From Thermoleophilia bacterium (GTDB lineage Bacteria; Actinomycetota; Thermoleophilia; Gaiellales; SKUG01), in assembly GCA_025964455.1 (NCBI GenBank), contig JAOPYU010000223.1, positions 1-8,913 of the forward strand: a DNA stretch of 8,913 bases, read 5' to 3'. Positions within the stretch are counted from its first letter, which is position 1. Each line of letters starts with the position of its first letter. Both the position numbers and the translations under genes were made by a program. The notes under the pieces were generated by a model. It searched no databases and had not been told where the DNA came from. It saw only the letters and a list, made by a program, of their open reading frames with translations. This document shows positions 6,301 to 8,913 of this stretch, one piece after another.

Positions 6301-7763
6301 TCGACGAGCCGAACCACGGCACCGCGCCGACGGGTGCATCCGTCTGGTACGACTGGACCCCGCCGTCGAGCGGGGCCGCGACCCTGACGCTGTTCGGTTC
6401 GTCGTTCGACACCGCGTTGGGCGTGTACACCGGTTCCTCGATGAACGGCCTCACGACGATCGGGACGAGCGACGACTCGGGCAGCTCGCAGCAGAGTATC
6501 GTGAACTTCAACGCCGTCGCGGGGACCACCTACCACGTCGCGGTGGACGGGTACCTCGGGGCCACCGGGCCGTTCACGCTCAACTTCAACATCACGCCAC
6601 CCAACGACAACCGTGGCGACGCGATCGACCTGATCGGTCCGCGTGTGCGAACCGTCGGGTTCAACACGAGCGCAACCGTCGAGTCGGGGGAACCCCTGCA
6701 CGCCGGCACCAGGGCCAGGTCGATCTGGTACACGTGGACCGCGACGACGAGCGGGCCGGTGGACGTCGACACGTTCGGCACGCCGTTCGACACGACGCTC
6801 GCCGTCTACACGGGCCCCACCATCGGCACGCTCGTCCCGGTCGCCTCGAATGACGACGCACCATCGCGCGCGCAGAGCCGGCTGTCGTTCGTCGCGACGG
6901 CCGGAACGTCGTACGTCTTCGCGATCGACGGCGTGGCCGGTGCGCAGGGAACCACGTCCCTGCGCATCAACCCGCTGGACCCGCTCGTTCCCATCCTGCT
7001 CCAACCGGCGGAGGCGGCCGGGACCGGCGACCTCACCCCGAGGCTCACGGCGCAGTACGAGCACGCCGATGGCGGCGTCGTCGGACAGGCCCGATTCGAG
7101 CTCTGCCACGCGCCGGCCGATCCGGGCGGCGACTGGTCGGTCACGTGCCCCGACGGGTTCCAGACCCACGTCACGAGCGTCTCACTCGGTGATGGCTCGA
7201 CCGCTGCCTGGGACGCGCCCAGCCGCCTCGACCTGAACGAGACCTACGTGTGGCGGGTCCGGGACCTCGACAGCTTCACCTGGAGCGCATGGTCGGCGGC
7301 CAAGTCGTTCGTGGCCACCCCGTCCATCGTCGTCGACTTCAGCTCGCTCGGCTACTCCGATGGCACGCGAACCTCGGGCGGCGCTGTGGGGTTCGGCGAC
7401 ATCCAGCCGGGCAGCCAACCCCGGATCGGCCCCGCGGGATCCGGTCAGTCTGCTCCCGGAGCCGCGCTCGAGCTGTCCATCGTGAGCGATGCGTCCACCG
7501 CCATCAGCGCGTCGGCCCCGGACTTCACGCGGGGCGGCGGCGGCTCGCTGCCGATCGGCACGCTCGCATGGCGGGATGCGACCGGGACCGGCGAGACCAT
7601 CTCGACGACCTCGTGGACACCGTTCACGAACGCGCCCAACACGCTCGAGCAGGAAGCACCGGGCTCGCACGCCTACACGTGGTGGATGCAGTGGACACCC
7701 GGATATGCGCTCTCCGGGAGCTACGCGACCGCGATCACGATGACGATCACGGCGTCGCCCTGA
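339..7763 (+). CDS. Giant secreted protein with 17 tandem beta-sandwich-like repeats
   Basis: A single uninterrupted frame encodes about 2,474 residues. Residues 1-35 form a Sec signal peptide: basic n-region (PRPRRR), hydrophobic core (VGALVVLVLLLF), likely cleavage after ATAIA. Residues 39-2212 are 17 tandem units. Each starts with NDxF or a variant, has a central W(Y/F)xW strand, then a DT-x-G-S-x-F-D-T loop leading to (L/V)xVYTG, an Asn/Asp-rich loop (typically SNDDA), AGTTYxIAV, and a closing GxFxLxI strand. The pattern resembles PPC-like (pre-peptidase C-terminal) beta-sandwiches; that is a fold-level guess. Residues about 2215-2327 look like a fibronectin-III/Ig-like domain with two Cys (ending YVWRVRD...WSAWS). 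Residues about 2328-2474 form a last beta-rich domain ending ITMTITASP, faintly like WxL-type domains. There is no LPxTG motif, C-terminal membrane helix or catalytic motif. It is probably an extracellular adhesin, matrix or cell-surface protein. The start is uncertain: GTG 321 and ATG 366 are also in frame. I chose 339 for its basic n-region and the weak GGTGAGTGGA upstream. Confidence 0.88.
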   Translation: MCPRPRRRAMDLSRARCVGALVVLVLLLFPATAIAGDSNDAFSGAEPISTMSFSITGDNVGAGQDAGDPGNTYASVWYAWTPPQTGRVAIDVDDCDYDSYLRVYSGGVSLATMNVLAANDDAATAYCSALNVDALAGTTYYIAVGGYNSSSTGTFTLRGVTGPPNDAFASASAIATDTVSLPATTVAATSDVGEPLTTFGSIWYTWTPTQTGVVWIDTTTCQSRTIRLYQGTALATLTEVANVNGACPARVTTSVTAGTPYRIAVGHNGDVWGDPFQLRIRRAAANDAFTNATVLTGGDVSVGGATFGATDDAGEPTVTNGSVWYSWTPSTSRTVSIRTRSCTFDTFLRVYTGSTLGALTPVASNDNAEAGSCSLVRASVIAGTTYRIAAGSALPGVSGDFQLTIDAEPYHDAFADAITLTGDVSSVTSNNFGATQDVGDATNTLNSVWYRWTPGRTGTAAIHTRSCDFDSYLRVFTGTTLPSLQPVASNNDTIGTSCSAVTVEVVAGTTYHVLVGGNYATAFGEFTLRTSIAVASDSFSASTSLSAQFSQLGGFASARVRAEGATREPGEPVQAGRADLTGTTWYRFRSDRNATVTIDTVGSGGDTALGVYTGSVVTALTLIADNDDAAPGVTTSALSLAVTDGTMYYIAVAGTGISHAVRINGPVNDRFVDAQVMSGLSGSAAGTTSGSLTEDSEPPVDGTLQTGSIWYRWTAPVSQVVAIDTLGSLVPPNLAVYTGSSVSSLTLVASATYGSPRRVEFSAVAGTSYRIALSTSGQRGETKLRIDPPPASDKFASAVVVPPAGARFNGSSTGATREANEPVHGGRMGQASVWFRWVPSSAAAVRFNTNGSTYDTHLAVYQGPELASLTQIVADDDAGWGQNSQVTFTPNPGQPYYIAISSPDNARGAWQLNALAPTNDDVAEAAALAASPGTVTTSSRAATLEVGEPVHATTYGSRSLWYTWTAPFSGPVGIDTSGSTVDTVLSAWTGVPGSLVRIASNDNALGGTVSWSQLRLVVTAGTTYTFAVRDTSYAGGSVDLTVERIPPNDAFGSATNIAGARDIVTGWTTGATHQAGEPDHAGAATAASSWWKWTAPTTGPALVDTRGSDFDAVLGVYTGSAVNALTLVGADDDSLDPDARVAFAATAGTTYYFAVDGAANDRGRVMLRLNIPPNDHAFDAAPLTANVTADGSLLGATIQPGENQCSSYETASVWFAFTPPNRSVTYDTAGSSVDTTLEIYTGDPSSIATLTRKAGACGWWGSRPRLEHRTTIPGQTVYVRVATVYGTLGQISVTPRMAPANDDVDQPTTISGWSATVTGSLNYATSQASPTPACGSCPSIWYEWIAPASGPASFDTYLTDAGSYRTTRIGIWNGTVPGSETLVLQKQPPFGSHTRAVFTAVAGTRYLVHIEGAGAVTDFGNVILRVNPPAPANDAFAAAQGVSGSNVYAVGTTWGATRELPDEPNHAGAGGTRSVWYRWVAPNTQTATVNTTSNDGDTVLAVYQGASLATLTGLAANDDAEADGGSRLTFPAVNGQTYWIAVDTKAASSDFNLNISIPLPPPVNDMFTDAIPIAGGIRDTVTGTNYGGTMEPDEPPRIDNCGVYHSAWYTWTPAYTGKAVLDTIGSPFDTTLSVYRGPRPSAGYLVAANDDLSFSPHNQRSRVTIYVTAGLTYHVAVNGCELERWGAFTLRVNPPPDNDDFATPTVVTPTSWVTTTHAISATAQASEPAHAGAAASQSTWYSYTATSTGNVTLDTLGSSFDTTLAVYTGASLATLVPVASNDDAYPLAGDRWSIVTFPAVSGTTYRIAIESRDALGATAVLNLGRARNDFIQDAAVLTGRTASAMVESRHLGRQGGESQPRVLGGMGCTAWFTWVAPGNGLVTMDTFASWVSDSAIDVYTGPLDTTALTLVAGNDTTLGSHARVRFAGVIGTPYRIRVESGFCEANNSSPIGINIVQQPPHDNLAAAIPVTAWSTSVSESSVEATKEVDEPNHGTAPTGASVWYDWTPPSSGAATLTLFGSSFDTALGVYTGSSMNGLTTIGTSDDSGSSQQSIVNFNAVAGTTYHVAVDGYLGATGPFTLNFNITPPNDNRGDAIDLIGPRVRTVGFNTSATVESGEPLHAGTRARSIWYTWTATTSGPVDVDTFGTPFDTTLAVYTGPTIGTLVPVASNDDAPSRAQSRLSFVATAGTSYVFAIDGVAGAQGTTSLRINPLDPLVPILLQPAEAAGTGDLTPRLTAQYEHADGGVVGQARFELCHAPADPGGDWSVTCPDGFQTHVTSVSLGDGSTAAWDAPSRLDLNETYVWRVRDLDSFTWSAWSAAKSFVATPSIVVDFSSLGYSDGTRTSGGAVGFGDIQPGSQPRIGPAGSGQSAPGAALELSIVSDASTAISASAPDFTRGGGGSLPIGTLAWRDATGTGETISTTSWTPFTNAPNTLEQEAPGSHAYTWWMQWTPGYALSGSYATAITMTITASP
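453..6974 (+). repeat. 17-unit tandem protein-coding repeat array
   Basis: Taking the N of NDxF (or its equivalent) as the first residue, the units start at 453, 831, 1194, 1569, 1944, 2340, 2712, 3093, 3480, 3858, 4239, 4635, 5028, 5430, 5820, 6219 and 6603. Their lengths run from 121 to 134 residues. The units are well diverged in protein and DNA, so this is an old, selected array and not a recent slippage product. Shared landmarks are the NDxF start, a GEPxH-type loop (clear in units 7, 8, 9, 12, 14, 16 and 17), the W(Y/F)xW strand, the FDTxLxVYTG segment and the NDD-type loop (13 of 17 units). Units 1-4 carry a characteristic Cys pair; units 10, 13 and 15 carry other pairs. Units 14 and 17 are the closest pair by eye. 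No linkers separate the units, so the mature protein is probably a continuous rod or string of domains. Confidence 0.9.
6981..7319 (+). other. Fibronectin-III/Ig-like domain within the giant protein
   Basis: After the last repeat the pattern changes. It opens with a Pro-rich start (LLQPAEAAG), then LTPRLTAQY, an F-E-L-C strand, a second Cys in SVTCPDG, and the closing TYVWRVRD...WSAWSAAKSF. This is the usual layout of the FN3/Ig-like modules common in secreted actinobacterial proteins (PADG...TPxLxAxxxD...YxWRVRA...WSxxxSF). The two Cys could form a disulfide. The domain is a likely spacer or binding module; no ligand can be inferred. Confidence 0.55.
7320..7760 (+). other. C-terminal beta-rich domain of the giant protein
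   Basis: The last 147 residues are unlike the repeats. They are Gly/Ser/Thr-rich, with FGDIQPG near the start, alternating hydrophobic strands, an IGTLAWRD strand, HAYTWWMQWTPGYA, and the final strand SYATAITMTITASP. There is no hydrophobic tail, sorting motif or charged end. The layout faintly resembles WxL-type or pilin/coat-like C-terminal domains that end in a T-rich strand, but the second W-x-L is absent. A role in surface attachment or assembly is possible and not shown. Confidence 0.4.
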
Positions 7764-7784
7764 GTGAACCCCGCGAGACGAAGA

Positions 7785-7826
7785 CCGGGGGACGAGCAGC
7801 CGATTCTCTCGCCACTCGCCCCCCGG
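7785..7826. terminator. Probable bidirectional transcription terminator
   Basis: The arm CCGGGGGACGAG (7785-7796) pairs with CTCGCCCCCCGG (7815-7826) at 11 of 12 positions, with one A-C mismatch, around an 18-base loop. It lies 21 bases after the stop of the giant gene and 19 bases after the stop of the convergent ferritin-like gene, in the short gap between them. No clear U-tract follows on the plus strand; on the minus strand the moderately T-rich TCTTCGTCTC follows. GC-rich hairpins without a good U-run are common terminators in high-GC bacteria. A smaller hairpin, GATGA-TGCG-TCATC (7826-7839), overlaps its right edge by one base. Confidence 0.6.
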
Positions 7827-7845
7827 ATGATGCGTCATCGTCGGC

Positions 7846-8538
7846 TCAGACGATGAAGCCCGTGCTGTTCACCACGGCGAGGGTGCCGGGCTTGCTGCGC
7901 TGCGCGTCGAAGGCGCGCGGCGCCGGGTTGAGGCCCAGCATGTTGCGCATCCACGCTGCGTGGCGCGCCTCGACCGTCGCGATGCGGGCCGCGGCCAGCA
8001 GCACGCCCTCGTTGAGCACGTACGGTGCCTGGCCGACGTAGGCGGCCACGCCCGTCTCCTCGAGCGCGAGCGCCGTCTTCTGGAAGACGCCGTTCTTGCG
8101 ATTGGTTCCCTTGAAGTTGAAGCGCGGGGAACTCACCGGGGTCGCGCCGAGCTTGCGGAGCGTCGCGATGATCGCCCCGACGTGCGCGGCCTCGTGCGCG
8201 TACACGACCTTCGCGAAGTTCTTGTTGGCTCCCGTGATGCCCGGAGCCTGCACTGCCTCCTTGTAGAACTGCGCCTCGAGGTACTCGAGGGTGAGCGCGT
8301 ACTGCAGGATCTCGATGTCGCCACGCTCGCTCCGTCGCGACGTAGCCGCTCCGGCGACAGCGGGCCCGACGAGCGAGCTGGCCACGACCATGCCGCCCGC
8401 TCCGACCGCGAACCGCTTCAGGAAGGTCGCGCGGGTGGTCCCGGGCTCGACGGCCTCGCTGGCGTCGTGCTCGAGCTGCGCCAGGGCGCCGTCGACATCG
8501 AACTCGGCGATGTCCATCGGTGCTTCGGATGTTGACAT
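7846..8538 (-). CDS. Exported ferritin-like (desiccation-related type) protein
   Basis: This encodes 230 residues. The frame is open further upstream to 8655, but the ATG at 8538 has a strong GAGGAG site 9 bases before it, so I use that start. Residues 1-34 are an acidic leader. Residues 35-65 form a signal-like segment with a Tat-like motif TRATFLK (35-41) and a hydrophobic stretch up to VAGAA. Residues about 72-202 are helical and match a ferritin-like four-helix bundle. Probable metal ligands are E85 or E88 (LEYLEAQFY), E116 and H119 (EAAH), E160 or E161 (ALEETG), and E190 and H193 (EARH). Two ExxH motifs plus two further Glu are the usual diiron set. The closest family I recognise is Ferritin_2 (PF13668), which includes the plant desiccation-related protein PCC13-62. 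It is probably exported or membrane-tethered, with a role in metal or oxidative-stress handling; the activity is not established. It converges on the giant gene and diverges from the aldo/keto reductase. Confidence 0.85.
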   Translation of the reverse strand: MSTSEAPMDIAEFDVDGALAQLEHDASEAVEPGTTRATFLKRFAVGAGGMVVASSLVGPAVAGAATSRRSERGDIEILQYALTLEYLEAQFYKEAVQAPGITGANKNFAKVVYAHEAAHVGAIIATLRKLGATPVSSPRFNFKGTNRKNGVFQKTALALEETGVAAYVGQAPYVLNEGVLLAAARIATVEARHAAWMRNMLGLNPAPRAFDAQRSKPGTLAVVNSTGFIV

Positions 8539-8547
8539 GGGTCTTTT

Positions 8548-8553
8548 CTCCTC
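8548..8553 (-). promoter_or_regulatory. Ribosome binding site of the ferritin-like gene
   Basis: GAGGAG on the minus strand, followed by the 9-base spacer AAAAGACCC and then ATG at 8538. This strong site decides the start against the 39-codon longer open frame. Confidence 0.75.
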
Positions 8554-8691
8554 GTCGTCGCGTGACCGGCTGGTCCAGTACACGTGGTCCGCAAGTACGC
8601 CCGCCTCGCGGGACCCGGTTTCGAGATCGTCTTCAGCAGGCCCCGCAACCTGCACAAAGGTGATGGACCCTCGTTGCGCCTGCAGCTCGGC

Positions 8692-8720
8692 TGGAGCACT
8701 CCGACGGCGGGTGCTACCGT
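8692..8720 (+). promoter_or_regulatory. Possible promoter of the aldo/keto reductase gene
   Basis: TACCGT (8715-8720) fits the actinobacterial -10 pattern TAnnnT. TGGAGC (8692-8697), 17 bases upstream, is a weak -35 match. The -10 sits 7 bases before the ATG at 8728, which would give a leaderless transcript starting at or next to the ATG. That fits the lack of a good ribosome binding site for this start. Confidence 0.35.
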
Positions 8721-8727
8721 GCGCCGC

Positions 8728-8913
8728 ATGACGACGATCAGTGCTGCCGCATCCGGGACCTTCTCCATCGGCGGAGACCTGCCGGTCACCCGCCTCGGAT
8801 TCGGCGCGATGCGCATCACCGGGGCGGGCATCTGGGGCGACCCGCCCGACCGCTCGCGCGCGCTGGCGCTGCTGCGTCGGCTGCCCGAGCTCGGCGTGGA
8901 CTTCATCGACACG
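8728..8913 (+). CDS. Aldo/keto reductase (N-terminal fragment)
   Basis: The first 62 residues are present and the frame runs off the right edge. The protein opens with a short extension ([16 protein letters not shown]), then [24 protein letters not shown], a helix [13 protein letters not shown] and DFIDT. This is the start of an NAD(P)H-dependent aldo/keto reductase (alpha/beta)8 barrel: first strand and glycine-rich LGFGAM, first helix, then the FIDT strand whose Asp (D61) aligns with the catalytic Asp of the Asp-Tyr-Lys-His tetrad. The Tyr, Lys and His lie beyond the window. These enzymes reduce aldehydes or ketones in the cytoplasm; the substrate cannot be guessed here. An in-frame GTG at 8719 with GGCGGG 7 bases before it is an alternative start. 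Confidence 0.85.
   Translation, partial: MTTISAAASGTFSIGGDLPVTRLGFGAMRITGAGIWGDPPDRSRALALLRRLPELGVDFIDT

Larger units (their letters stand above)
8539..8727. promoter_or_regulatory. Divergent spacer between ferritin-like and aldo/keto reductase genes
   Basis: This 189-base spacer should hold both promoters. Visible items are a short CCCGC-CTC-GCGGG hairpin (8600-8612), two TGGTCC copies 14 bases apart (8571 and 8585), and a CACGTG palindrome at 8581-8586. None matches an operator I can name. I found no convincing promoter for the ferritin-like gene. Confidence 0.35.

Noticed and set aside
453..6974. Possible CRISPR or DNA-level satellite array
   Set aside because: The periodicity is 363-402 bases and in frame. 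The units are diverged, conserved only at the protein level, and have no spacer/repeat structure.
4395..7169. Long minus-strand open frame (924 codons) inside the giant gene
   Set aside because: Same low-complexity Arg/Gly/Val/Asp composition and no recognisable motif. It is in the antisense frame that mirrors GC-rich third positions, so its length is a by-product of composition.
7960..8535. Plus-strand 191-codon frame opposite the ferritin-like gene
   Set aside because: It is the antisense of a clear ferritin-like coding sequence and has Arg/Glu/Leu-rich low-complexity content.
8600..8612. CCCGC-CTC-GCGGG hairpin in the right-hand divergent spacer
   Set aside because: A 5-base GC stem is expected by chance at this composition and has no terminator or operator context.
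8539..8655. 39-codon upstream extension of the ferritin-like gene
   Set aside because: The internal ATG at 8538 has a strong GAGGAG site at 9 bases, and the extension has no signal or conserved look.
8418..8912. Minus-strand 164-codon frame over the right end
   Set aside because: It overlaps both the ferritin-like start and the aldo/keto reductase in other frames, and shows no domain features.

Overview
The window is a high-GC (by eye about two-thirds G+C) bacterial chromosome segment. It has GGAG-type ribosome binding sites and GC-rich third codon positions. These traits, the secreted Ala/Thr/Ser-rich proteins and a desiccation-type ferritin-like protein suggest an actinomycete-like organism, possibly Thermoleophilia/Solirubrobacterales. 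The lineage is an inference from style, not from a marker gene.

Layout from left to right: (1) the 5' end of a minus-strand gene for a small secreted protein, which runs off the left edge; (2) a 179-base divergent intergenic region with three inverted repeats, the last of which abuts the start codon of the next gene; (3) one very large plus-strand gene filling about 83% of the window. It encodes a secreted protein of about 2,474 residues: a signal peptide, 17 tandem diverged beta-sandwich-like units of 121-134 residues, a fibronectin-III/Ig-like domain and a final beta-rich domain, with no visible wall anchor; (4) an 82-base convergent intergenic region with a strong hairpin that probably terminates transcription in both directions; (5) a minus-strand ferritin-like protein of the desiccation-related type, with a signal-like hydrophobic segment and diiron-type ExxH motifs; (6) a divergent spacer and the start of an aldo/keto reductase that runs off the right edge.

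Nothing links these genes into one pathway. The two neighbours of the giant gene point away from or towards it, so it is probably transcribed alone. Four genes carry the whole window; every other long open frame I examined is a shadow of these. I see no tRNA, rRNA, CRISPR array, insertion sequence or phage gene. The most unusual item is the giant repeat protein, whose units fall into at least three cysteine (disulfide) designs, together with the structured leader in front of it.
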